Notes: generated by a model from the letters alone, not told the origin. DNA of 7,298 nt from Kiritimatiellia bacterium (GCA_017521065.1 JAFXEA010000231.1:1-7298), one strand, 5' to 3'; numbered from the stretch's first letter, positions 1 through 6,558 are shown. Made by a program: numbers and translations.

Positions 1-1
1 C

Positions 2-229
2 AATATGACGCTTTCCCGTACCGTCATCACGTCCCTCACGACGCTCTTCGCGGTGCTCGCGCTCTTCTGCTTCGGCGACGGTTCCATCTTCGACTTCGCG
101 CTTACGATGTTCATCGGTATCCTTGCGGGTACGTATTCGTCGCTGTTCATCGCCTTGCCTGTCATGATCTGGTGGTATCGCGGCAAGCGTCCTCAGTTCG
201 ATAAGGAGCAGAGTCAGCAGCAGGCGTAA
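2..229 (+). CDS. secF: Protein translocase subunit SecF, C-terminal fragment
   Basis: This is the last 75 residues of SecF (or of the SecF half of a SecDF fusion), an inner-membrane accessory subunit that helps SecYEG complete protein export using the proton gradient. The gene is cut by the left window edge; the frame is open from base 2, and the ATG at 5 is an internal Met, not a start. The visible part begins with the family motif TLSRTVITSLTT, followed by two hydrophobic segments (about residues 12-23 and 28-55 counted from the internal Met) around the conserved DFALTMFIGILAGTYSS stretch. It ends in a short charged, Gln-rich cytoplasmic tail. The match to SecF is clear by eye; SecF alone and a SecDF fusion cannot be told apart from this piece. 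There is no obvious terminator between it and nadE. Confidence 0.93.
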   Translation, partial: NMTLSRTVITSLTTLFAVLALFCFGDGSIFDFALTMFIGILAGTYSSLFIALPVMIWWYRGKRPQFDKEQSQQQA

Positions 230-337
230 TCCCATACGGGCATTGACCCTAATTACCCCTTTCGTCATGTGGCACGTAAAGTGTGTGAAACAGACGCGAG
301 GGGTATTGCTTTTCTGAGACTAGAGCGTAGAGTTAAC

Positions 338-1345
338 ATGAAAAACGCAAAGAATATTTCGGCGCATCCGTTTAGCGATTGGTGCGGTCCGGAAGAGGTG
401 TTCGGGACGCAGGTTTCGTCTTTGGCGACGCGTCTCGGACGCATCGGGGTCAAGTCTGTGACGCTCGGTCTTTCCGGCGGGTTGGATTCAACCTTGTGTC
501 TGCTTGTTGCAGTAGAGGCGTTCAAGACCATGAAGTTGCCCAAAAGCGGAATCAAAGTGTACACGATGCCTGGATTCGGTACGACCAAACGCACGAAGGG
601 TAACGCAGAGCTTCTTTGTGAGGGGTTGGGTCTCAACCTTGAAACCATCGACATTACAAAGGCATGCATTCAGCATTTCAAGGATATCGGACACGACCCT
701 CAGAACCATGACGTTACGTACGAGAACGTGCAGGCGCGCATGCGGACGATGGTTCTGATGAACAAGGCGAACCAGACGGGCGGCATAGTTCTTGGAACGG
801 GCGACATGAGTGAGATTGCCCTTGGATGGAGCACCTACAACGGCGACCACATGAGCATGTTCGGGGTGAATGCTGGAGTCCCTAAGACTGTTGTGCGCGA
901 TGTATGCCGCTGGTGGGCGGAAGGGATGCGCAGGAAGGGACGCAAGGCAAAGCTTGCGGCTGATGCTGTGCTTGACATCCTCGACACGCCTGTAAGCCCG
1001 GAGCTTCTGCCAGCGAAGGATGGGGAAATCATCCAGAAGACGGAAGACCGGATAGGTCCGTATGAGCTGCATGATTTCTTCATTTGGCGTACAGTGGTCT
1101 GCGGCGAGCGGAGAAGGGCAATCCGTGTGGCGGCGAAACGCGCCTTCAAGGATGTGTATTCCGATGGTGAGATTGACCGTTGGCTTGAAGTCTTCTGCCG
1201 ACGTCTTGTGACCCAATCCTTCAAACGGAACTGTGCACCGGATGGCATCAAGGTGTTTCCCGCATATTTCGGTCCGGAAGACTGGCATATACCGTCGGAT
1301 ACGAAGTACGAAGGCGATATCGTTCAACCCAAAAAGAAGCGGTAA
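338..1345 (+). CDS. nadE: NAD+ synthetase, synthetase domain only (no glutaminase domain)
   Basis: Final step of NAD biosynthesis: ATP-dependent amidation of nicotinic acid adenine dinucleotide in the cytoplasm. Seen in the 335-aa product: the PP-loop SGGLDST (46-52), MPGFGTT (77-83), the DVTYENVQAR block (125-134), GTGDMSE (153-159), GWSTYNGDH (163-171), VNAGVPKT (177-184) and SFKRN near the end. These match the synthetase half of the long glutamine-dependent enzymes (about 640-680 aa, Mycobacterium-type) rather than the short E. coli-type enzyme. The nitrilase-like glutaminase domain is absent: the protein starts just before the linker residues HPF that normally join the two domains. It may therefore use free ammonia or a separate glutaminase partner (inference). 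ATG 338 is chosen; a GTG at 269 would add 23 residues unlike the family. Neither start has a strong Shine-Dalgarno. It is first gene of a tight run. Confidence 0.93.
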   Translation: MKNAKNISAHPFSDWCGPEEVFGTQVSSLATRLGRIGVKSVTLGLSGGLDSTLCLLVAVEAFKTMKLPKSGIKVYTMPGFGTTKRTKGNAELLCEGLGLNLETIDITKACIQHFKDIGHDPQNHDVTYENVQARMRTMVLMNKANQTGGIVLGTGDMSEIALGWSTYNGDHMSMFGVNAGVPKTVVRDVCRWWAEGMRRKGRKAKLAADAVLDILDTPVSPELLPAKDGEIIQKTEDRIGPYELHDFFIWRTVVCGERRRAIRVAAKRAFKDVYSDGEIDRWLEVFCRRLVTQSFKRNCAPDGIKVFPAYFGPEDWHIPSDTKYEGDIVQPKKKR

Positions 1346-1350
1346 TAATC

Positions 1351-1782
1351 ATGTTGAAAAAAGCATTTGTGAACGGAGAGGAAATCCCCCAGGAAGCGGT
1401 GCAGCACGAGTTCGACCGTCTGGCGCGTCTCTACCTTGAAAACGGAATGTCTGCCGATGAACTGAAGCAGAATGTCGAAAAGCTGCTCGGTCAGGCGCAG
1501 GAGCAGGCTATCGGGGCGAAACTTCTTCTGCTTCGGGCAAAGGATCTCGGAATCACCCCTGATGAACTTGTCTCCAAGACCTGCGCCGGAACTCCCGACC
1601 CGGAAGAGGCCGAGATGGAGGATTTCTACAAGGCGAACAGGGATGCGTTCGGCGATGCCGAATTCGTTCAGGTCCAGACCAAGGTCCGCGATTTCCTGCG
1701 CCATGCGGCACGAGGAAAGGTGCTGTCTGCCTTTATCGAGGAACTTCGTGCGGCTGCCAAGGTCGAATACAAGGATGCCTGA
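1351..1782 (+). CDS. SurA/PrsA N-terminal-like chaperone-domain protein without PPIase domain
   Basis: 143-aa soluble, mostly helical, charged protein. Its opening VNGEEIPQEAVQHEFDRL (7-24), the central helix containing EQAIGAKLLLLRAKDLGI (51-68), the segment PDPEEAEMEDFYKANRDAF (82-100) and the closing FIEELRAAAKVEY (128-140) follow the layout of the N-terminal chaperone domain of SurA/PrsA/parvulin-type foldases. In those proteins a PPIase domain follows 'FY..N...F'; here the protein goes straight to the closing helix and beta-strand, so the isomerase is missing. There is no signal peptide or lipobox, so it is predicted to be cytoplasmic, unlike most SurA/PrsA proteins. It starts 5 nt after nadE and ends 16 nt before the exonuclease, which suggests one operon. 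The role is not known; a holdase or protein-protein interaction role is inference from the fold resemblance only. Confidence 0.7.
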   Translation: MLKKAFVNGEEIPQEAVQHEFDRLARLYLENGMSADELKQNVEKLLGQAQEQAIGAKLLLLRAKDLGITPDELVSKTCAGTPDPEEAEMEDFYKANRDAFGDAEFVQVQTKVRDFLRHAARGKVLSAFIEELRAAAKVEYKDA

Positions 1783-1798
1783 TACATTGCGGTAGCTC

Positions 1799-2329
1799 AT
1801 GGTCTGGACGGCATTGGATTTCGAGACGACCGGCACGGTGAAGGGGTGGCCCAACGAACCGTGGCAGCTGGGTCTTGTAAAGATTGAGGATGGGGTCGTT
1901 CTCCCGGAGACCAGATGGGAAACGCTTCTGCATGTTGGGGACAGACCCTTCTCCCCCCGTGCAGTAGGTCGCTATGCAGAACTGCGCGAAGAGCTGGCCG
2001 CAGCACCGGGATTTTCGGAGCTTTGGTCTGACATCTCAGCGCGGCTTTGCGGTACGCCGCTGATTGCGCACAACTGTTCGACGGAACGGACGGTGCTTAC
2101 GAAGATGGCGCCGATGACGCAGTTCGGTCCATGGATTGATACGCTTGTGTATGCGCGGGCGAGGTATCCCGGTCTGCCGTCGTATGCACTTGGGGATCTT
2201 GTCGAGACGTTCGGATTGTCGGATGAGCTCGAACGGCTCTGTCCGGGACGTGACTGGCACGATGCGCTTTACGATGCCTGCGCCTGCGCCGTGCTTGCCG
2301 TCCGTTTCATGTCCGAGGGTATCGTGTGA
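1799..2329 (+). CDS. DEDDh-family 3'-5' exonuclease (DnaQ / Pol III epsilon-like)
   Basis: 176-aa single-domain RNase H-fold exonuclease that would remove nucleotides from 3' ends of DNA or RNA with two metal ions. Exo I is DFETTG with D7 and E9. Exo II is LIAHNCSTE with H91-N92. IDTL contains D114. Exo III is HDALYDA with H154 and D159, spaced as in DEDDh enzymes. In Exo II the position of the usual metal-binding Asp (HNxxFD) is occupied by Glu (E96, HNCSTE), a conservative change worth noting. No polymerase-binding tail, BRCT or helicase domain is attached, so this is not clearly the replicative proofreading subunit; a repair or RNA-processing role is equally possible. ATG 1799 gives the correct N-terminus (the first beta-strand leads straight to DFETTG), although the Shine-Dalgarno is weak. 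Probably translated from the nadE transcript. Confidence 0.85.
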   Translation: MVWTALDFETTGTVKGWPNEPWQLGLVKIEDGVVLPETRWETLLHVGDRPFSPRAVGRYAELREELAAAPGFSELWSDISARLCGTPLIAHNCSTERTVLTKMAPMTQFGPWIDTLVYARARYPGLPSYALGDLVETFGLSDELERLCPGRDWHDALYDACACAVLAVRFMSEGIV

Positions 2330-2381
2330 CGACTGCGTGATGATATGCTTTAATCCGTACATGACATTTCAGAAAGAAATG

Positions 2382-2395
2382 CAGCAAGTTTGCTG
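2382..2395. promoter_or_regulatory. Dyad in the leader of the alpha-galactosidase gene (possible operator or RNA hairpin)
   Basis: CAGCAAGTTTGCTG has 6-bp inverted arms around a 2-bp centre, 25 nt before the galactosidase ATG. An outer pair, TTTCA (2367-2371) and TGAAA (2396-2400), would extend the symmetry if ten bases on the left side bulge out. Carbohydrate genes are often controlled by LacI- or ROK-type repressors at such dyads, but this is inference; no matching regulator lies in the window. With only a 2-nt centre it would be more plausible as a DNA operator than as an RNA stem-loop. Confidence 0.35.
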
Positions 2396-2408
2396 TGAAA
2401 CTAAAATC

Positions 2409-2415
2409 AGGAAAG
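2409..2415 (+). promoter_or_regulatory. Ribosome binding site of the alpha-galactosidase gene
   Basis: AGGAAAG lies just before the ATG at 2420 (7 nt from AGGA to the start), with a second in-frame ATG at 2426 (13 nt from AGGA). Spacing favours 2420. Either start leaves the signal peptide intact. Confidence 0.6.
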
Positions 2416-2419
2416 AAAG

Positions 2420-4687
2420 ATGCTCATGCAAAACAAAATAAAGAATGTTTTTGAGGTTCTGTTGTCCTCTTTGACGGTTGTGGCGCTGTCGGCCATGGCT
2501 GCTGACCCGATAGCGATTGAGACCAAAAATTCGTCAATGGTGATTGACGTTCACGGAGGAGCATGGCGTCTGGTCCACTACGGGGCGAAGATTCCGGCGG
2601 CAGACGCTGCGGCGCTTGCATGGAACTCTGGATTGAGCGACAATTCCGTGGGAACCCGTCAGGCAGCGGCATATTCCGTGTATGGCGCAAAAACGCTGAA
2701 TCATGGCGTGAACAAATATGGCGGACTTGCTGTGCAGCATGCCAGCGGTTCGCTCTCGACCGATCCTGTAGCCGTGAAGTCGGAGACGGTTCTGGATGCC
2801 GAGGGGGTACATCATGTGGTACTACACTCGAAATGCAGGATGCATCCTTTCATGATCGTACAGCATTTCCGTGCGATGCGCGATTGCGACGTTATCGAAA
2901 CCTGGGTGGAGCTGCGCCATGAGGAGGCATCTTCGGTGAAGCTTTCGCGCATGGATTCGCTTGCGCTGTGCCTTCCGCTCGTCGCCAACGAGTTTCACGT
3001 CCAGGCGATTACCGGACAGTGGGCCGCCGAGAACCAGATGACAGAAACTGCACTTGCGAAGGGAAGCACAATAACGTTGGGTTCGCGTTCCGGTGTGCGT
3101 GATGCATGGGAGAACAACGCTTCGTTCATGCTTTCCGTCGGCGAGCGAGCCACCGAGACCTCTGGTCGCGTAATCGGATGCTGTCTCGCCTGGAGCGGCG
3201 CATGGGCGATGTCCATCCATCGCGACCATTGCGATTTCGTCGAGCTTCGCGCAGGTTCCGACACGTCGTCCGGCGCGTACGTGCTTGAGCCGAACCGCAC
3301 GCTTGTCCTTCCCAAGTGCATGCTTACGTATTCCACTTCCGGCAAGGGGCAGATCTCCCGCAATATGCACCGCTGGGCGCGCCGCTGGCAACTTCCCGCC
3401 GGACGCAATATCCGTCCTGTCCTGCTGAACAGCTGGGAGGGCAGCTACTTCTCATTCACAGAGAAGGTGCTTCATGACATGATGGATGGTGTCAAGGAGA
3501 TGGGCGGCGAACTGTTCGTGCTGGACGACGGCTGGTTCGGCACCGGCAAGTATGCGCGCAACGAGGTCAATTGCGACAAGGTAGGGCTTGGCGACTGGGT
3601 GGTCAATCCGGAAAAACTGCCAAACGGCTTGACGGGTCTTGACGCGGAGGCCCGCAAACGCGGGCTCAAGTTCGGCTTTTGGGTCGAACCGGAAATGATC
3701 AACACCAACAGCTGGCTTTATGAAGCCCATCCCGAATGGGTGCTGCGTGAGCCGGACCGTCCCGTGTATTGCGGTCGCGGCGGCAGCCAGACGGTGCTGG
3801 ACTACACTAATCCAGCGGTGCGCGATCACATCTTTAACAGGCTTGATGCGCTTTACCGGGATATCCCCGACCTTGCCTACATAAAGTGGGATGCCAACGC
3901 AGAGATCATGAATGTCGGTTCCGCCTATCTTCCGCGCGATAGGCAGGCGAATCTATGGTTTGACTACACCACGGGGCTTTACGAGCTGTTGGCGCGTCTG
4001 CGCGGCAAGTATCCGCAGGTCGACATTCAGGCGTGTTCGTCTGGCGGCGGGCGTCTGGACTACGGCTTTCTCCGCTATGCCGACGAGTGCTGGACCTCTG
4101 ACGATTCCGATGCCCGCGAACGCGTGTTCATCCAATGGGGTGCGTCCCAGTTCTATCCCGCCTGCGTGCTTGGCGCCCATGTGACAAAGACGCCGAACCA
4201 CCAGACCGGACGCACAGTGCCGCTCAAGTTCCGATTCGATGTCGCCATGTCCGGAAGATTTGGTTTCGAGCTTCATCCGAAGGATCTATCCGAAAAGGAA
4301 TTCACCTTTGCCAAGAAGTGTGTCGCGGCATACAAGGACATTCGTGATGTGGTGCAGCAGGGTGATCTTTACCGTCTGGCATCGCCTTACGGGCGCACCT
4401 TTGCGTCTCTCATGTATGTGGGCGAAGACCGCCGCCGTGCAGTCGTGTTCGCATGGAGCTTGGCTCGCGGCACGCATCAGGACTATCCCGCCCCGTTCAG
4501 GCTGCAGGGGCTCGATCCTGATGGCAGATACAGCATCACGGAAATAAACCTGTGGGAGAAATCCCTCAAGCATTCGTTTGTGGACGGCAAGACTGTTTGC
4601 GGTGCGGCGCTTGCCGATGCCGGTCTCGGCATCCGTCTGCGCGGCGACTATGATTCGGCCGTGTTCATCCTAGATCTGGTCGATTGA
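2420..4687 (+). CDS. Secreted alpha-galactosidase, glycoside hydrolase family 36
   Basis: Retaining alpha-galactosidase that would release terminal alpha-1,6-galactose from melibiose, raffinose-family sugars or galactomannan. The 755-aa product matches the usual full length. Residues 1-27 form a signal peptide (Lys-containing start, hydrophobic 11-24, AMA before ADP), so it is exported; many GH36 enzymes are cytoplasmic. An N-terminal beta-sandwich (about 30-320) precedes the TIM barrel: NSWEGSYF (337-344), LDDGWFG (368-374), GDWVVNPEKLPNGL (391-404), FGFWVEPEM (418-426), YIKWD with presumed nucleophile D491, CSSGGGRLDYG (539-549) and WTSDDSD with presumed acid/base D561. The 70-residue spacing of the two Asp agrees with characterised GH36 enzymes. 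KWDANAE and PNHQTGR...LKFRFDVAMSGR resemble the Bacteroides-type subgroup. A beta-sheet C-terminal domain ends at 755. It has its own leader with a dyad and good ribosome binding site, so it may be transcribed separately from nadE. Confidence 0.95.
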   Translation: MLMQNKIKNVFEVLLSSLTVVALSAMAADPIAIETKNSSMVIDVHGGAWRLVHYGAKIPAADAAALAWNSGLSDNSVGTRQAAAYSVYGAKTLNHGVNKYGGLAVQHASGSLSTDPVAVKSETVLDAEGVHHVVLHSKCRMHPFMIVQHFRAMRDCDVIETWVELRHEEASSVKLSRMDSLALCLPLVANEFHVQAITGQWAAENQMTETALAKGSTITLGSRSGVRDAWENNASFMLSVGERATETSGRVIGCCLAWSGAWAMSIHRDHCDFVELRAGSDTSSGAYVLEPNRTLVLPKCMLTYSTSGKGQISRNMHRWARRWQLPAGRNIRPVLLNSWEGSYFSFTEKVLHDMMDGVKEMGGELFVLDDGWFGTGKYARNEVNCDKVGLGDWVVNPEKLPNGLTGLDAEARKRGLKFGFWVEPEMINTNSWLYEAHPEWVLREPDRPVYCGRGGSQTVLDYTNPAVRDHIFNRLDALYRDIPDLAYIKWDANAEIMNVGSAYLPRDRQANLWFDYTTGLYELLARLRGKYPQVDIQACSSGGGRLDYGFLRYADECWTSDDSDARERVFIQWGASQFYPACVLGAHVTKTPNHQTGRTVPLKFRFDVAMSGRFGFELHPKDLSEKEFTFAKKCVAAYKDIRDVVQQGDLYRLASPYGRTFASLMYVGEDRRRAVVFAWSLARGTHQDYPAPFRLQGLDPDGRYSITEINLWEKSLKHSFVDGKTVCGAALADAGLGIRLRGDYDSAVFILDLVD

Positions 4688-4700
4688 CGATGTCTGGTTG

Positions 4701-4720
4701 CCGTCGAGAATGATTGACGG
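4701..4720. terminator. Weak hairpin in the convergent intergenic region
   Basis: Arms CCGTCGA and TTGACGG can pair over 7 bp (one G-T) with a 6-nt loop, 14 nt after the alpha-galactosidase stop. No U-run follows directly on either strand; a T6 tract (4744-4749) lies further on, itself flanked by a 6-bp inverted repeat (4739-4744 / 4750-4755, one G-T) that contains the stop of the convergent 67-aa gene. A role in separating the two converging transcripts is plausible from position but not well supported by structure. Confidence 0.25.
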
Positions 4721-4747
4721 AAATAAGATGGCTATGTGTTGACTTTT

Positions 4748-4951
4748 TTAGTCGATGGAGTGCAAGGGAAATTCTGGTAGGCGACGTCCTTTTGTGATTT
4801 TACGGTTGAGGACTCCACCAGTTTTGGCGTATATCCGCTTGCGGATTTCGGCTTTAAGAGTTTCTATCTGCTCCAGAGTCAGCTCTTTCGCCGGAGCCCC
4901 GACTGTTGCCATGGACGATATGAGCGCAATTGCAAAAATGGTTCTTTTCAT
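4748..4951 (-). CDS. Small exported protein, function unknown
   Basis: 67-aa protein starting with a clear signal peptide: MKRT, a hydrophobic core to about residue 18, and a probable cleavage after APA (residue 21). The mature part is about 46 residues, begins KELTLEQIETLKAEIRKRIY (a short amphipathic helix) and has a basic, Gly/Arg-containing second half. It has no Cys, so it is not a lipoprotein. A good Shine-Dalgarno (AGGA at 4963-4960 on this strand, 8-nt spacing) supports the start. It begins 17 nt after the stop of the 318-aa membrane protein gene and is last in that run, so the two are very likely co-transcribed and may act together in the envelope. I do not recognise the family. Confidence 0.72.
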   Translation of the reverse strand: MKRTIFAIALISSMATVGAPAKELTLEQIETLKAEIRKRIYAKTGGVLNRKITKGRRLPEFPLHSID

Positions 4952-4968
4952 TTCTTGGTTCCTTTCGT

Positions 4969-5925
4969 CTATTCCTGTATGTGTTCGGCTTTACGGTCAA
5001 AGATGGGTGCACCGTTCTCTTTCAGCTTGTTGATCGCCGCTCCGTAGAACGCTTCGGCATCAGGACTCTCTTCGTTGACAAGCTTCATGTATTCGCGCCG
5101 GTAGAGCTGATACATGTTTGCGGCGCGGTTGTGCTGGTTTTCGACCTCCTGCAATGCGCGGGCAGGGGACATCCCCTCCACCTTGACATAATGGCGCATC
5201 ATTTCCTTCAGCAGTTCTATCTCTTTCTTTTGGGCAATATCGGCTTCGGTATCGCCCTCCGCCTCAGTAAGATAATTGTTCATTGCACGCTCAAAATCCT
5301 TTTCCATCATAGGTGGCAAAGGAGGCATGGGCGGTATCGGCATCGTTCGGGGTCGTGTTGCGATGAGCGAGAGTTGCGCCTCTGTCGAACTCTTCAGATT
5401 AAGCGATCTGTACGGTCCGATCTGAAAGCGGTTTGTCTGCGCAAAGACGTCATCGACCGATTTGTACGAATGGAAGCCCGGTTTAAGCCTGACCATCCTT
5501 ATTGCATCGGCAATGGTCTTCGGCCTGTTGGTAATCACACCATTCGGCAGGACTATCATTTCCGCCGTATTGGACGGAACCTGCACCTCTGGCAGTTTTA
5601 CGGTTGATATGGACGGCTTCACTTCTTTGACCTGTTTTTTCCGGGGTGTCTTCACCTCGGCATCAACAGCGTAATCCCCATCATGAAGCAGAAGCAGAGC
5701 GAACGCAACCGTAATTAGAACCGCCAATCCAGAGACAACTACCCTGCGATTCCATAAAACCGGCACTCTGCGCGGTCTGACGTCCAAAGAAGCACCTTCG
5801 GCGATGGAGGTCGCGGTTATGCCTCTTTCATTAAGCAGCTTGAACAAGGCTGTGCGGGATTCGGCATCAAACGCCTCGTTGACCATCTGCCCAGCCTTGT
5901 TTCTATATGCAACAGTATAGGTCAT
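4969..5925 (-). CDS. Single-pass membrane protein with GspF-N-like cytoplasmic domain and proline-rich extracytoplasmic region
   Basis: 318-aa protein of unknown function. Residues 1-42 (Y.V.YRNKAG, then FDAESRTALFKLLNERGITATSI) have the pattern of the small N-terminal domain of type II secretion/type IV pilus GspF-like proteins; the rest of GspF is absent. A basic stretch (RPRR, NRR) precedes one transmembrane helix at about 62-81. The positive-inside rule puts the N-terminus in the cytoplasm and residues 82-318 outside. The outer part has a Lys/Pro linker (92-105), a conserved-looking stretch around residues 137-172, a proline-rich tract (192-206, IPPMPPLPP) and a helical, charged C-terminal third (208-285). 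The Shine-Dalgarno (AAGGGA, 11-nt spacing) is acceptable. It lies between the PEP-CTERM gene and the 67-aa exported protein. An envelope-assembly or secretion-related role is inference. Confidence 0.78.
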   Translation of the reverse strand: MTYTVAYRNKAGQMVNEAFDAESRTALFKLLNERGITATSIAEGASLDVRPRRVPVLWNRRVVVSGLAVLITVAFALLLLHDGDYAVDAEVKTPRKKQVKEVKPSISTVKLPEVQVPSNTAEMIVLPNGVITNRPKTIADAIRMVRLKPGFHSYKSVDDVFAQTNRFQIGPYRSLNLKSSTEAQLSLIATRPRTMPIPPMPPLPPMMEKDFERAMNNYLTEAEGDTEADIAQKKEIELLKEMMRHYVKVEGMSPARALQEVENQHNRAANMYQLYRREYMKLVNEESPDAEAFYGAAINKLKENGAPIFDRKAEHIQE

Positions 5926-5952
5926 TGATTATTTCGTCCCTTATATCGCGAA

Positions 5953-5978
5953 TGCCCGCCCGATTTCTCGGACGGGCA
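5953..5978. other. Strong GAAA-capped hairpin between the PEP-CTERM gene and the membrane-protein gene
   Basis: On the - strand transcript, an 11-bp stem (TGCCCGTCCGA / TCGGGCGGGCA, one G-U pair) is closed by a GAAA tetraloop, a stable GNRA type. It starts 28 nt after the PEP-CTERM stop and ends 27 nt before the next ATG. Only two U follow, so it does not look like a classical intrinsic terminator. It could be a partial terminator or an mRNA-stabilising element giving unequal expression of the upstream and downstream genes (inference). The structure itself is unambiguous. Confidence 0.7.
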
Positions 5979-5982
5979 CTTC

Positions 5983-6007
5983 ATTCACTCGCTTAAAGGA
6001 AGTGAAT
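5983..6007. repeat. 7-bp inverted repeat at the PEP-CTERM stop codon
   Basis: ATTCACT (5983-5989) and AGTGAAT (6001-6007) pair perfectly across an 11-nt loop. The repeat overlaps the first base of the PEP-CTERM stop codon and lies just upstream, in transcript order, of the stronger GAAA hairpin, so the 3' end of that gene can form two stem-loops in series. Confidence 0.45.
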
Positions 6008-6558
6008 TACGCACGACGGCGGCGGAGTGCGAGACCCGCAAGGCCGACGAGCATGAGAAGATCGGAGGTCGGTTCCGGAACGGAAGCAACCCAAGCATCC
6101 TTGCCGGAAGCTGCAACCTTATCATTGACAGTGAAGGCCACCGAACCGAGAGCCGTCGCGGACAGACCAGAAGACGCAACTGCGGACGAGGTGTAGGTGT
6201 AATCCTTCGTTCCATCGTTATAGTTGATCACGATGTAGTATTGACGACCAGCATCAGAACCATCTTCAGCAAGAAGAGCACCGCCTGCGATTACTGAATT
6301 GTAATCGTATGCATTCTGCAGGGTTCCTGAGCCAGTACCCAATTTTCCCCTATTCGCAGCAGGCGTATTTGCAGTTGTGCGGGTGTCAACAAGGACATCA
6401 GCTTCACCGCCAACACCTACAATGTAGAGCGATACGCTCTGAGAACCGAGCTTCGTGCCACCAAATGTGACAGCACTCGTAGTACCCCACTTGATAACAG
6501 CTGCCTGCGAAGCCACCGCCATAGCGACAACTGCAACAGCAATCATAATTTTCTTCAT
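6007..6558 (-). CDS. PEP-CTERM sorting-domain exported protein
   Basis: 183-aa surface or secreted protein. A signal peptide spans about 1-19 (MKKIM, Ala/Val-rich core, SQA before AVIKW). The mature part (about 20-158) is rich in Gly, Ala, Ser, Thr, Val and Tyr with alternating strand-like stretches (SVSLYIVGVG, YYIVINYNDG, YTYTSSAV), suggesting a beta-rich fold. The C-terminus is a PEP-CTERM signal: VPEPTSD (160-166), a hydrophobic helix (167-178) and RRRR (179-182). Known PEP-CTERM proteins are processed by exosortase (EpsH/XrtA-type) and often linked to exopolysaccharide; no exosortase gene is in this window. The start is well supported by AAGGA with 8-nt spacing, directly preceded on the transcript by an A11 tract. 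Sequence outside the sorting signal is not recognised. Confidence 0.88.
   Translation of the reverse strand: MKKIMIAVAVVAMAVASQAAVIKWGTTSAVTFGGTKLGSQSVSLYIVGVGGEADVLVDTRTTANTPAANRGKLGTGSGTLQNAYDYNSVIAGGALLAEDGSDAGRQYYIVINYNDGTKDYTYTSSAVASSGLSATALGSVAFTVNDKVAASGKDAWVASVPEPTSDLLMLVGLAGLALRRRRA

Noticed and set aside
243..271. TTGACC followed 17 bases later by CATGTG as a promoter for nadE
   Set aside because: The -35-like box is good but the -10-like box is poor, and promoter consensus in this lineage is unknown to me; not enough to annotate.
269..337. GTG at 269 as an alternative nadE start
   Set aside because: The extra 23 residues resemble nothing in the family, and no Shine-Dalgarno precedes the GTG; the frame is open back to the secF stop only by chance.
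485..493. Possible loss of catalytic Arg after the GH36 nucleophile (KWDANAE rather than KWDMNR in protein residues 489-495; numbers given here are residues of the 2420-4687 product)
   Set aside because: The KWDAN form is, to my knowledge, usual in the Bacteroides-like GH36 subgroup, so it is not evidence of inactivation.
488..1327. 279-codon open frame on the - strand opposite nadE
   Set aside because: It lies entirely antisense to nadE, whose motifs are unambiguous; its translation is rich in His, Arg and Pro with no recognisable pattern, typical of an antisense shadow.
4739..4755. TTGACT-T5-AGTCGA as an intrinsic terminator
   Set aside because: The T-run is inside the loop rather than after the stem, so it does not meet the usual terminator layout.
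4930..5607. 225-codon + strand frame opposite the 318-aa membrane protein
   Set aside because: Cys/His/Arg-rich translation with no domain pattern. The opposite frame has a clear transmembrane helix, a GspF-N-like start, and a tightly spaced downstream gene with its own ribosome binding site.
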